The notes under the pieces were generated by a model, which worked only from the letters and a program-made list of their open reading frames with translations, was not told the origin of the DNA and did not search any database. From the NCBI GenBank assembly GCA_950022655.1, contig OX465579.1:40403950-40467949 (forward strand): a DNA stretch of 64,000 bases, read 5' to 3'. Shown piece after piece: positions 12,820 to 25,672 of the stretch. Made by a program: the position numbers and the translations under genes. Position 1 is the stretch's first letter. Every line of letters begins with the position of its first letter. This DNA is from Alentia gelatinosa (taxonomy: Eukaryota; Annelida; Polychaeta; Phyllodocida; Polynoidae).

Positions 12820-14400
12820 CATAGGGCATATTGTAGTGTATTCGGAGCTCAGTGGACGCCGGGCCTAACAACGTCATTGATACTTGGGGCCAGAAGCATT
12901 TACCAATGAAGGAGACTGCAATGGGTTAATACTTTTGCGTTAATGCGTTTAATAAGGTTAATGGGTTTGGTTCCGTTGATTCCGTTGGGTCTTTGCTACT
13001 TACCTGCTACTCACATACTTATTGCTCCAATATAATATTTTTATCTCATTTGTGTCAGTTGCGTTCTCTATTGATACAGTCTCTTCATTCCTCACCTGGT
13101 ATTGATTAAAATATGAATTCTCAGGTGAAAACTAACTTCCCCCCAGAAGAGTATGTATACGAATGTCGCAATACTTCATCTGATAACCAACATTTCACAA
13201 AATGTTTATATATGTTGACGCCTATGGTGTGCACAAGCGTAAACGGCATATACAACGGAGTATGTCCTTGTATACGTAAGCATAATGACAGTATTTGCTG
13301 CCCAGCGTTGACATATATATAAGCTGGGTGGCAAATACAGCCATTATGCTTCATATATAAATGGAAATATACTATGCACGATATGTGTACGCTGGTCGTT
13401 TACATACTTACGTTTGGCGAATAAATGTATATGTATAGATTTTTTTTAAAAAGACGATATTTTTGTGGACAAGCGGTCGTAGACCACGAGGGGTTGACGC
13501 GTAGTAATACACGAGCGCTCGTGTATTGCGAAGTGAACCTCGAGTGTATTTATTATCAATCTTCTCGAGTGAATCTATCCAAGTAATTTTCATAAAATAG
13601 GGGATTATTGCTGTGCTCTATAGTACAAAGAGCCACCTGGCCGCCCGGCTGCACAACCGCCCCGCCGCCCACCGCCGCCCCCTGTCTCCCCGACCGCAGC
13701 CACCAACACCACCGACCCCGCAGCCGCCGCCACCGTTACACGCATCTGCCAGCCCCATACTTATCAGTGTCTACCCACACACCCTGTGTGCCTGCACCAA
13801 CACTGAAGCCCTCTCTCTTTCTTTCATTATACAACAATACATGTACCTGATTCCAACAATATTTGGACAAAGAAAATAACAATTCAGAGAAGGACAACAA
13901 CTGATTCCGACTCCAATTCCGACCGCGACCACGAGTTTATAACCTCAGTCTCCTGGAGCCTATTAAACAGACCTATCCTGGACCATACTGAACAATTGTG
14001 TTTTGAAAGTAAAATCTATTTTAGTAAGTCCATTTAAAAGACAGAAAATGCTATGTTTATTGCATGTTATTAACCAGAATATAATCAATAGAGTTTTAGA
14101 AAGGTTTTATAATCAAAATTGATAATATTACATTGGATTTTCCATATGCCACAGACTTTGATGACAGTGGACAGTGGCGAAATATGCATAAAAGTAACTC
14201 CAACTGGCCTAGCATGGGATACGTCCATATCCAGGCGTATATATGATGCCAAATAGGACACAGTTATTTACGCCCGAAGAGACTTGAATAACCGGAATGT
14301 AAACATAAGTAAACAGACATTTTGTTGCTGGGTAAGCGCCGGATCCTCGATGCTCAGACCATAGGGACCTGTGATGAGTTAGCCATGGGGAATCGATTAC
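12820..14400. other. No supported gene; Pro-codon-rich patch
   Basis: Upstream flank of the non-LTR remnant. At about 13.63-13.73 kb a C-rich CCG/CCA tract gives proline-rich frames on the plus strand (about 80-88 codons), most simply explained as low complexity. No splice-consistent exon was found. Confidence 0.45.
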
Positions 14401-14424
14401 CCTCTAGAGGTATTCTCTCCTTAC

Positions 14425-14693
14425 CTTGTTTGACTCCAGGGGATGGTGGCCCGGCGCTTCCGCTGGCGACCCATGCTGGGTCCCACCGGGATGACCATGA
14501 CACCTCGATCCAGGGGAATTGACTTCCGTGGCTTAGTCTCCCGGGGCGGCAGGTCTAGTGGACGGCCGATCGTCAGGACGGAGCCGTCCCCTTCCAAAAA
14601 CACACTGGAGGTGGCTCCATGGTCGTCTATGGTGGGCACCGCGGCTACCTGACCCCTTACATCTCGTGCGGACACCTCCATGCTTTTATTTTC
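14425..14693 (-). CDS. Candidate host exon, unidentified protein
   Basis: Minus-strand open segment, GC-rich against an AT-rich surround. Right boundary: an AG acceptor after a pyrimidine-leaning stretch, giving exon start 14693, or alternatively an ATG at 14681 in good context (AGCATGG). Left boundary: a near-perfect donor AAG/GTAAGG, the exon ending at 14425 in phase 2. The product contains AVPTIDDHGATSSVFLEGDG and GRQRKRRATIPW, the latter a basic furin-like stretch that could equally be a nuclear localisation signal. I do not recognise the family. The coincidence of an open frame, base composition and a strong donor supports a real exon; the neighbouring exons were not found. Confidence 0.42.
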
Positions 14694-15033
14694 CTGCTTC
14701 TCAAGGGGATAAAGGTTCTGACCGTAGGTTCCTAAAATCCTTGTGGCAGTATGTTATCACGGATAGATCACCAAATCGTAATCTTTGAAATGTACTCACT
14801 GGTATGGGAGAATGCTAGCAGCAAACCAAATGACAAAATAAATAGGGTGGCTGGGCGAATTTGGTTCACCTTCGCTGCTTATCCAAACCACTTCCCTCTA
14901 TACCACTCCTGGCGAGAGGGGAAAGGATGCTATTGGCCCTCACGCTGGAATCCACACTAACAGATTTGACATACCAGGGTTTTGTGTCTATTATTAGCTC
15001 CGCCGGATGGCAATGGGAGGTCTATATATAGCC

Positions 15034-15202
15034 TCACAGGGACAGGGCACTGGAGCCTCGCCAAGGCGTCGGCAAGGACAGAGGGGAGAGTGAGGTTTCG
15101 GCGCTGGGAGAGTGAGGGTCATCTGTGTCCTCCTGGATGGCATGCGTCCACTTGTTCCGTTCTGTTGGGGATACGTTAGACGGAGCCCTCACCAAAGACG
15201 GT
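15034..15202 (-). CDS. Candidate exon, possibly the end of a PH domain
   Basis: Minus strand. A strong acceptor (pyrimidines then TTGCAG) precedes 15202. The open frame contains SPTERNKWTHAIQED, which resembles the C-terminal helix of pleckstrin homology domains (polar residues, Glu-Arg, then Trp and Ala-Ile/Leu), followed by a Ser/Thr/Pro-rich tail ending at a stop at 15034. A donor-like GTGAGG overlaps that stop. If real this is the last part of a PH-containing protein, but one helix is weak evidence and the plus strand here is also open. Phase does not match the candidate exon at 14425-14693, so the two should not be joined. Confidence 0.25.
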
Positions 15203-15439
15203 CTGCAAGGGAAGTTCGTATCCTCTGAATTGACTGAGGATCCAGTCTCTATCCTCACTGGCGCCTGTATGGTATATACAAGACGTGTGTCTGTGTGTAG
15301 AATGTGCTACACAGCGCACTCACTCCGTAGCATCTGTGTCAATGTCTCCCGGCGTGTCCCTTCAGTTCAACGGGCGTGCGGAGTGTGCGGGCCCTGCGTC
15401 TATACATCCTGATACACAGGATCCACCGTGCCTGTCGAC

Positions 15440-15740
15440 GACTGGGCGGGAGGGTGGGAGTGAGGGGGCAGAACTGCGCGCAGGGGGAAGGGACACACAC
15501 ATACAGACGCGCACGCGCAGAGTTGGTAAGGGTGGGGGGGGTTCTCTTGATGGTGACGTATCTATAACCTCGGTCGTTTGTCTCCAGTGGGAGCACTTCC
15601 AGCACCACCAGACCGCCAGCAGCGACCCTCGCCCGACAATCTGTGAGCGGAAGTGAGACCGGAAGTGCTAGCTGCGGTTTCGCCGTGCGACCGCCTGGAG
15701 GAGAAGCGGCGGAGAAGGGGTTGTGGACACATAAACCGTG
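15440..15740. promoter_or_regulatory. CpG-rich patch with paired ETS sites, possible promoter
   Basis: GC- and CpG-rich sequence containing GCGGAAGTGA and ACCGGAAGTG (15658-15667), the second a full ETS consensus, plus GCGCACGCGCAG near 15.51 kb, similar to NRF-1 sites. This combination is typical of housekeeping CpG-island promoters. A minus-strand acceptor-like CTCACAG followed by an open segment overlaps it, so an exon is an alternative. Confidence 0.3.
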
Positions 15741-15744
15741 GAGG

Positions 15745-18700
15745 AGCCGCAGAAATAGGGACGAAGCAGGAGGCAAGAGAGCAAATACACGTGCAGCACC
15801 AGTGGTGTGAAATGCAGTGTCAATGAGGACAAACCGATTCTCTCTATGTATGTATACGAGATAGGCGTCCTAGATAGGCGCTGTGCCCAACACTCGCTGG
15901 TACTCGACACCGGTGCCAGTTCTTCAGAGTACTACGCTATGTAAACACAATGATGATGGTGGTGGAAGGCAAGGGTGGAGGGAGGGATCTTTGAATGTCG
16001 GCGTAAAGCAGAATCAATGTTATCCGGCGGCTACACGTGATCCAGGCAGCACATTAAAGATGTATTAGGCATCTAGCCGTGCTCCATAAAGCAAAAGGAC
16101 ATTTCACAGAAAAAGACCAATATTAAAGGACCAAAGTCGTAGTCATTACGCTGCTGTCAACGATTAACGCAGTACATCTGAATCTGCATTGAATTGATCC
16201 ACCTTGCAGGTTACATGCAGAATCTTAATGAGGACATGTAGCAAACACTCGTAACCTTGTAGGTGGCCCTCGGATGCTAGAAATAACTGGATATGGTTGA
16301 TCCTATTTCATTGTAACGACAAATGAAAAATAGAAATGTCTGACAAATATAGGCCGTTGCATATAACAGACCTTGTCTACAGACGCCTTATGTAATAGGA
16401 TCACCATCTGTACAAAAATGTCGTCCAAATGGCGTGCTTGTCCACGTCCATACTGTCTGTAGTAATCCCGATCAAGACTGGAACCCTCCAATGACAAGAG
16501 TCAGCAAAGCCTTATCTCGCAGTACTATAGATGTGACCGATATGCACGGTGTTATCTCGATCCCCCGCTCGACTAGAGCCGGTCGTGCCTGTCCTCCATG
16601 CACTCCTCCTGGACAGACCCTCCTCGCTCCGGCACTGCCCGGCTGCCTGTGACCGCGTCTTCTGGACTCCACCCGCAGTACCTGTCACCGTCACTACTGC
16701 CACCAGGGTGCGCCATACACCAGACGCACACCAGAGCGCCGCACGCGAGCGGTGCCCAGGTTGAGGGGCATTGGACACAGAGTACCTGAATACACTTGTC
16801 GCCTTCCACACCTGTGTATGTGGCTACATCTCAAAGAGAAAGCAAGAGCTAGCGATAGGTGATGTTTCAAGAGTACCTGAATGCATGAGGCAGTGAGTGA
16901 ATAATTACGAAAATGAGTGAATCTGGGTGGGTGACTCTGGCTGATACTGACTGAATTATTCGACAATTCTGAGTGGGAGAAGTGAGTGCCAGTAGGTAAA
17001 GGGATGAATGAACATGTATGATTGGATAGAATGTGGTAGCGAGGAGGTGGGAAAGTGAGAGAGAGAGGGGGGTGACATTGAGAGAGACAGAGAGACAGAG
17101 ACAGACAGGGACAAACAGATAGCTCTGGCAGAGAATGGAGAACATTTTACACTACCACCAACAAGTGTGGAATCTATCCCGTCGTTGTATGCCCGTACCT
17201 TGTGTTTACAACCCACTCTAACCCTAAGCCTTGCCAGGCACTCTTCTCATGGCCTTTCAAATGGCCACCATCACCATGGCAGTCAGACCGACACAAGAAG
17301 AACGACACACCACACGGTACCGCAGCCCGCCTTCTATTTACAGGGCCTTGTCCGAGTAAGAGGGTGCCCTTGTAGGGGATACAACGCTTGAGTCACAGAT
17401 TGGTGTTGTTAAAACAGCTATGTGAAGTTGTTATAAGCCCTGCTCTCGGCTGAGCAAGTATATGACATAAACAAATAGACCGTTCACTTTTTTTATTTTC
17501 AGTCAGAAGGGAAAGGTGCACTGTCCGACCTGAATCATGAGACGCAATTACCAATACCAAAGATACTTTATGCAATCTGTACGGTTTAACAGCTGTCTCG
17601 GTGGGTTCTTATTTTTAGATGGCCATACAAATGTCTAATTAGATGCCAATCAAAACATTTGCCTTTGAATATATATACGTGTTTCCATAATTACACAGTC
17701 GTTCTTTGCAACCAGTTGTCCTTCCGGACAGAAAAGGCTGCATAAAAAGGCTGTATAGATCGTCACAGGCTGTGGGAAAGTCTGGATGATAAGTAGGTCC
17801 AATCGACAGCTGCACGACCTCAATAACCCGGCCTGAGCCACTCATCAGCAACCGGAGCAACTCGGACTCACACCGGCGGAAGTATAAGAAAGCGGTCTCG
17901 ATAAGGCAGGTCTCTCTGGGAGACGTTGACGTAATATAAGCAGCTCATATTTAACAGGAATCGCTCTCGACTCCCAGGAACCACACTAAGCACACCTCTT
18001 ACATGTCAGGACGAGTGGGACGTGATGATTATTTCCCTCGCTGACTACAACTTATAACTCCCGCCTGGCATGAAACTGAGCTTTTTGTATTCACCTGATG
18101 GCACCAATGATTCTTTTACGTCCGATGAACATCAGAAACACGGACGAAGGAGAATGTTTATTATGATAAGGATGTTACAGTTCTGTAACCTTATTTGGAT
18201 AGGGTGATGAAATATATTTAATTATCGTCATTAAATAGTGGTAGTGCCACTTGGTTCTTGGTTGCTCTAACATGTATAGGCATAGCAACACATTCTCTAG
18301 CATTCGAGGAACGCGTTTATGAGCGTTGTACATTTTTAATAACACACTAGCAGTTTTGGGTAGCATATACCTGACTTTATCCATTTTTAACTGTAACTTT
18401 ATTAACTAGACAACCCATACTCGATATCATAACGTTCAACTTTGTCTTAGCAGTTATTCATTTAAAAAAAAACAGCCAAGTTTTGCTGTTTACACTTGGC
18501 GACTTATAATGGCAAATATCAAATAGTCGTGATGTGTTGCCAAATTAGCACATTCTGGACAATAATCGTTTAGTGTAAACGCCAGGCCGCGACTGCAGAC
18601 CTAATATACTGATTATTCCCCAAGAAAGGTTTGAGACCAAGGGTATAATATAATTCAATGAATTGGCCAGTATCCGGTCGTGTGACCCGTGTTTCCAACA

Positions 18701-19600
18701 ATGGACAACCTGGAGAACCGTTGTAATATAAATTCGTGACCGAGTGTTGCAGATATTAGCGGCCAACTACGAATTGTCTCAAATATTTGAAGAGAGGATG
18801 TTGAGGGGGTTTATTGCTACCTCTATGGGTGACGGATTTCAACCATGTAATGCAAACGATGCCAGTAATCTGCAAACTATGCTCAAATCACTATACCCAG
18901 ATACAGAATAAACCAGATACAGATGGGCTAGTGTCATGGTTATGTGCCGCATAGTTATTCATAAAAGAAATATGACACTGTTATTGAAATATGCTGAAAC
19001 AGCATATTAGAAAACCTTTGACAATGAAAGGGCACAGTTACAGTGGATGAGCAAGCATGTGGGCGGACAAACCGTTGGATAAACGATGGCACCGGAGATT
19101 TCACGCCCTCGCTTTAGCACTACCTGTGCGTGATAGCCTTTCTAATTTTTCTGTTGCGCAGTGCCTGGGTATGTAATCGGAATTATATGTAGAATTTCAT
19201 ACGTGCCTAACGAGTTCTGCTTGCTTATGTACATCCACAAAATATGTACATGTAGCCCAATCAATTCTGTTCCTTTCACATCAAGTGAATTATCAGTGTG
19301 GATATGATACATACATAGTGTAAATTATTTTGATTTAAATAGAAAGGAGACCAGGGGAAATATTCACAAAACCCAATACTTACATGACTAGTAAAGTAGA
19401 GCCTGTCATATTAAATATATTTTCACGACAGACGGCAAGTGTCCTTCTTAATTATGAATGGTCGTAAATGCGTTCAAAAGGTATCAGCAGGAAACACTCT
19501 CCAGGCCTTTCTAAGCTTGCTCCCACTCCCCATAATTTAAGAAAAGAGACCGGTTGGCTTGGAACCAGCTGACTTTCTGGATACAGGTGCGTCGCCTATA
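15745..19600. other. No supported gene; GC patch and GA-rich tract
   Basis: At 16.55-16.77 kb a CpG-rich block is open in several frames on both strands, so none can be preferred. 17041-17120 is a GA/CAGA-rich simple-sequence tract. The remainder is AT-rich without convincing exons. Confidence 0.45.
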
Positions 19601-19649
19601 GGACTCGCTAGGTCCTAGCGCGTGATTGATTTTATCCCCGGAATTCTCC

Positions 19650-20178
19650 AATCAACGCGTGCGCACAGTACCCTGGTCACCGGTGACCTTTGCGTAGCAG
19701 ACACGCTGTCACTTGGGAGCGCCACGGACACTGCAGACGCATGCGCCCGGCATGCCTTCCAAAGCGCCACCTCGCGCCAGCTGCAGAGAGCTCGGAGGCT
19801 AAGGGTTCTTCAAATAAGCCCAGTGGTGGGGTCACTAGCAGTGGGTCTGATCGATTTGCCCTTTTGAGGGAGCACTGAGAGGCCACTGATGATTCAACAA
19901 TGGCGACCACCGGTACTTTTCAATCTGAAGCCGGTGCAATGTCCGCTTCAGCCGTCCTTGCCATGGAGAACAAATTTACCCATGTCCACAGAGGGATGGA
20001 ATGGAGCTTGCGGGGTATGGATAGCAGAAATGCTGGAAGCAGCACCAGAGAGGACAACCACCGGCTGTATATAGGGTTGGATACACGCGAACCTAAAGAC
20101 AAATATAGCTATTTATTACCCACCGAATACGGTGTCTCCATACTGAGCCTATGGAGCCTACAGATCGCTACTGAGTAG
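19650..20178 (+). CDS. Candidate first coding exon with CpG/NRF-1-like upstream region
   Basis: ATG at 19900 in a strong context (CAACAATGGCG) opens a 92-codon frame to 20178 beginning MATTGTFQSEAGAMSASAV. Upstream, 19650-19750 is CpG-rich with ACGCATGCGCCC (19737-19748, NRF-1-like) and a perfect 14-bp palindrome GGTCACCGGTGACC (19675-19688). Within 19760-19878 another frame reads SSNKPSGGVTSSGSDRFALL, so the boundary between 5' UTR and exon is uncertain. The frame may end at a splice donor before the stop; no clear donor was chosen. Function unknown. Confidence 0.3.
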
Positions 20179-20345
20179 AATCCAGACCTCCGGAATATCC
20201 TATGAGAATACGGCTTTTTCGGCCACCTGACGGGCATTATAGAAACTAATTCATATAAACAATGCACGGCGCTTGGGTCGAATTTCTAACTATTTACAAG
20301 ATTTTTTTCCTAACAATTACTCGAAAGGTGACTAATAAATAAAAC

Positions 20346-20453
20346 ATTACCGTGTTTTCGATCTGTGTGGCCGTATTCTCCTTGTAGTTGACACTACGTA
20401 ATACGCGCCAACTACGTGGAGAATACGGCCACTCAGATCGAAATCATGGTAAT
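20346..20453. repeat. Fold-back element, 45-bp arms
   Basis: Arms 20346-20390 and 20409-20453 are inverted copies with about five mismatches, around an 18-nt loop. Typical of a MITE or fold-back repeat. Confidence 0.85.
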
Positions 20454-20459
20454 ATTGTA

Positions 20460-23400
20460 TTTTGATATATGTTGGTCTACATACTATTGCAGAGTACGAT
20501 GCTCGTATCACTAAAGTTTCTATTTCGCAAATGTGTGCAGTATAAACCAATATATTAGCTCCTATCCAGCAGGCCTTAATGATAAACGCCCGCTTGTAAA
20601 ACACCTCGAGTACCGTCGCTACTCTCATTCACGCTAACACCGCCGACCGCTATTACAGAAAGAAATGCCTTGATGAGAGTCATTTGCCCCTCGCAAGATG
20701 GCTTCCCATGTGATTAACTCAAAGCATATTGCACCACCAGGTGCGCTGCCGTGTGCTTTCTATCTGATTGGCCCTCCGTGCGGCTTTCAAACCATCTTCC
20801 GCTCATGGTTTTGAATCGTACAGGATTGGGTTTTCCGCCTCAGGTCGCTGCCATCACGAAATAATGGAGGCAGATTCGACATGTTGCCGCCATTGCCACC
20901 TGCCCGAGGGAGGACATTGGTGGCAGATGGAGATGCATGAACTGTAGGTATTGTAGACGGTGTGCGGCAGGAATCGGCAGGGAACTCTATATACGATAAA
21001 CACTAAAGCGCTTTGCTGTGATCCGCCTGCAGCGGACCAGACTATACGGAACAGAATGACTTGGTTCATAAATAGACGAGTTTAGGCTGCTTGCAACCCG
21101 TCTGTTGCGGTCGCGTCGCAGCTGCCCATATATATCTCCTTTATAGGACGCACTGGCATATGCATTAACACCTAGATGTTTTGATGTATGTTCAGACCAG
21201 GTGTGTCCATAAACTGCGCATCAGGTAATAAGGTGTCCCTATATGCGATACACTACACCAACACAAGCGCTCCAGGTACATCAATGTGTGGCAGGGCTAT
21301 TGCTAACTGGTGCCATCGTTTGAATACTCCCTTTGATAAAGAGCCTAACACAATCATAAATGTTACCTGTTAGTGACCTACTTAACGGGTATAGATGTAA
21401 TGTTCCTTTAAACTAGTGCCTGTCACAGATGTAGCTGTAACTGCTCTTGGGAGAAAGGTCCGGAAATCATCCGGGCGGAAGACTCACAAGCTGCTGTCCG
21501 CCAAACATGAGGTGATCGGTCTTTCTGTGAGAGACGACTACATTTTTATCAGCCTGGAGTAGTTCAGTCGCAGCTGCTCATACCATTTGCTCTTCAACAG
21601 GTGTTCCATTTTATGCCTGTACAATGGCTTCCTCTACTACATTCAGTTCGCAGCACCTTACATGCGATCTGATCTAGGCTGCAATTTAAATATATTATAA
21701 TCTAGGCCTGAATTCATACCACTGCACAGACTTTCGAGTTTAGTTATGGCAATTAAACGCGCGTATATGATATAAACATATTTGGCATCGTATATATACC
21801 TGCTTCTGTACACGTAGATGCGGAGCAGCTGGAGCTATATTACGCAAATTTGCACCACTTTTGTTTAAATTTAATTTGCAATTGATCATATCGTGGTATA
21901 TGGAAACTCCAATCTTCTATTGCCATTTTTCTTTTTAGTCATATAACCCCTTCTAAAACCACCATTTTATTAATGAATCATATTTTTTTAAACAGTTTTT
22001 TTTCTCAATAGTTTCTACTTTAAAAATTGTCATGTGGGCTTCAGCCTACCCTTTAGCAAATTACAATTGTATTGGGAGGCTGGTAGGAGATAGGCAGGGA
22101 GTTGGTGTGGTGAGAGGGACAGGAGGGCTGCCATATGGGCGGGCTGCCATATGGGCGGCCGTGTTGACCACCGTCTGGATGGAGCGTTAGTGGCAGGGGG
22201 TCATGGGCGACCAGGCGGTGTTGTTGTAAGGGTTACTGGATAACTCGACCCGAAACAAACTGGACTCGTAGTTGTCAGGAGAACTCGACCCGTTTTGGAG
22301 AACTCGACCCACGAAGTCGACCAGTTTTGGATACTTATGGAAACGACATGCTAGTACCCAGCACGCTCGATCTGGGACTCTTTTTACTGCGCATTGAAAA
22401 TTTGTAGATTGTGCATCAGAGGTGCAATAGACCATGCTTAAGTGATTTTCCAGTGGTTTTCTGATATACCTTTAATGAGGTATATCAGTGGCTAGATACA
22501 GCAGATACGTTACAGATTCTATATAAGTGCATATGGTAAAAGCTAGGTATACGTCCATATATATAACGGTATCCTCTTCTTACATACTCAAAACCCCATA
22601 CATCTGGTTCGGATACAACATTAGTGATAACTGTGATGCAGTCGGTTTCACACAGAATACATGATACCGTATTAGAAAATACCATTATTTCCGTGATGAT
22701 AGAAATTCCATACAATGTTTAAAGCATTCAATATAGAAAATTTTAGAATCACCCGAGATCCCAGGCCGAGGTAGTTTATACAAAAACTGAGCATAACTTA
22801 AATTATCTCATCTAAAAACTATACTTGTTGAAATAAATGATGCGGTTAACATGGGGAATTATGAAATGATAGTCATCGAAAATGATAGGGGAAGAATCAC
22901 ATAACGGCTTGTGGATCTTATTCCATAATGCCGTCCCTAACTATAAATTATGGGAGAAAATCCAACCAAGTCCAGTGACGTCACGGCAATGACGCCATAC
23001 GACCAGAAGCTGCAGTACCTTCTGTTGGCGTCTGTCGATGGTATTACGCCGGCGTCGGCATGGCAACGGACCGACGATGCCGGAAGCCATGATCTGCGCC
23101 TGCGTCGATCTCCGTGGGGGGAGGAACGAAAAGCGGGTTTACAAAGGGCTGGGGCCAGAGAGTCTGCTTTGCTGGTGCCTTCCGACAAAAGAAATGTGCC
23201 ATAAACTGTAGACTGCTTCGGAGACACTCCTCTTTTCTGGATCGTCCAGAGGACATTAATGGATTAAGAGACATGGGGGTCCATTCGCCCAGCGAAGAGG
23301 TTGCTTCATAGCAATATAACTTTGGGTTGTTTCTCAATTAGATATCTAATTGCAAGCATGTTTAGACGAGGAAAATGATCTGGATTCTATTATCTAGCTA

Positions 23401-25510
23401 GCAGTGTGCATATGTGGCCGTCAACTAGTACTTGCATAGATGACGTATTATGTATACATTCTTAATGAAAATATTAGACACACATCAAGGTCAGTGTCAC
23501 CTCTGAAGGTCTATGACGTGTGTTATTGGTACATTATTGGGAACATTCCGATCGTTTTGAGTACTGGGCACAGAGACGCGATCAGATTAGATGTGGACAT
23601 GTGGGGGAGATATGACTCCTGACTAAATCGATGTTTCATTAAACCAAGTAATCATACGTCCAATATCATCGTCCTCTAAATGTTTTATTCGATTTGACAG
23701 CGATGCTTCCAGAGGGGGACCGACTTCCTCACGGTCTTCTGGAATTAGTCAATAAAGAAAGTGATCCCACACATTACAAACTATACATATCCACTGGCAA
23801 GAACTTAGAGGAGAGGTAAATGATACCCAATTCCAACGTATTTCATCAGAATACCAGAACTTGAAATGCAAGTTATTTTTCAAAGCAGGCGTTTTCCCTT
23901 AGCTGTCTAGTTTGGCTCTTCTCAAGATTAATACTGAGGCCGGTCGCTGCTCCTATATTTGGGCGAGACTCCCTTGGGTGGTCAAAACCACTACCCAGGG
24001 CAGGCTCCCAGGCAAGCCTGATAACATATCTTTCTACAGCAAAGGAGGTCATAAATAACAGAAAACCAAATAGCCAACTGTGATAGACGTCTTTCCATTT
24101 TTACAGCGAGAACAAAAACTCCAAACCAGTACCAAAAGGGTAAAAATCAAACCCAAGGCCTTGTATTCACTATAGTCTTTCCTATCCAAGAGGTTTGATG
24201 TCTTATCCTACATCATTTTGCTAAGGTCAAAGTAGTTAAGTCTATATCCCTGTGAATGTTCTCCTCTTTCCCATTGCATGGAAATTTCTTCCACCATAAC
24301 AAATTTTATAATTCGTGTGGGGGGATCCAGTGGGTCTATGTTAGGCAACTCTGAACTCAGGACCTCCATACACCTGTAATATTTGATTGATGAATATTGG
24401 CCCGTTGGTTGATTATGCTGTTCGACCGTAAAGGCACATAGAAAACAGATGAGGTCATAAAGACCTTCGTTTTAGAGGTGATCGCACAACCACTTAGAAT
24501 AAATTAGAGACCTATCTCGTTTTGATTGAATAATGTATTTTTCCCTTCTCAGCAAAAGCTCAATCTTCATGGGAGTTAAACGTAGGAGAGTTGGATGTGC
24601 TTGTGGAGAGGTGCACCGTTCGCTGTAGGCTATTTTCAGCAACAGTCAATTATGGAAATCATAAAGATGTAAAATTATGTTTGTAATCCTTTTCCTCGTT
24701 GCCATCGCCCTTTCCCTGGGCACAGAAGGGAATAGATTTCGAACTTGGTCTCCATTTATTTCCATCGTGACCAGCCCTAGCCCTTCCCTTGTCAGCTAAA
24801 GCAAATAAAATTCAATCAGAAATAAAGATTAGGTGAAAATTTCTTTATGCTTCCATATCCTTAGTTTTTATGTTAAATGGGCTTCACTATAATGTCTCAT
24901 TCATTAATTACAGTAGAGCTATATGGGGGAATCAGTAATTCATTGAGGCAACATGCATCCGATGTAGAAGTATTCATTTTCGCTCGCTCTTAGAAAACTA
25001 AATTATAAGCATCATCACGACTCAGTATTAATAGCTACCACAAGGCAGAATACCCTTTAGTAATAAGTTCATAAATAAATCAAATGAACTTGTTGTTTTC
25101 AACTGATTTTGCATATTTCAGCTGTTTAAATTGTATCACGTGAACACCCTATGTTTGATACCCTCACATTCTAGCTATTACATCCATAGGTTCATAATAA
25201 TACCTTTTCCTTTAAGGGTTCATATCATATGTGGCATTTTCCTGGCCTTAGCTCTATACGGTGCCTACGTCTAAGCTTCCCCAGTAAGAACGGGTGCTGG
25301 TGGTAGTGTAAATAATCATGTGATACAATACACAATCCTGTACATATTATTTCTTTTTAATAATAATACAAGATATGATGTTATATCTACATTCTGTGAA
25401 GATTTAATGAAAATGGCATTATCATATCATCGTGAAAACAATTTTGTAAATATTGGGGAAATGATGCCTCAAGCATATGAATGCGTCCTTAGTGCAGTGA
25501 TGCACGGAGA
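20460..25510. other. No firm gene; a few candidate sites
   Basis: Contains a perfect cAMP-response-type TGACGTCA at 22976-22983 inside a CpG-rich open stretch (ATG at 22950, MGENPTKSSDVTAMTPYDQ) that could be a first exon. There is a tandem GCTGCCATATGGGCGG pair near 22.13 kb, repeated GAACTCGACCC units at 22.24-22.31 kb, and an 11-bp hairpin at 22461-22488. No splice-consistent exon. Confidence 0.4.
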
Positions 25511-25532
25511 CACTATACGTCAATAGCAAGGT

Positions 25533-25548
25533 GATGCCTCCAGGCATC
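25533..25548. repeat. GATGCCT/AGGCATC palindrome, also seen in the 27.7 kb tandem repeat
   Basis: Seven-base arms around CC. The same GATGCCTCCAGGCAT core starts the 35-bp tandem units at 27661, suggesting a dispersed short repeat family. Confidence 0.5.
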
Positions 25549-25639
25549 ATGCATCCTGACAGGGTTTAGACAATCAAAACAATAACTCTAGCTGACAACT
25601 ATATATATGAAATCAAGCTGCTTACCCTACATTACTACC

Positions 25640-25672
25640 TTTTTTTTTCTTCTTTTTTTTGGGGGGGGGTGG
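25640..25672. repeat. Poly-T followed by poly-G tract
   Basis: T-runs with C interruptions directly followed by nine G; a simple-sequence tract and a likely site of sequencing or slippage error. Confidence 0.8.

Noticed and set aside
15339..15776. 145-codon minus-strand frame in the GC-rich region
   Set aside because: Several frames on both strands are open because of GC content; only a short splice-bounded part could be coding.
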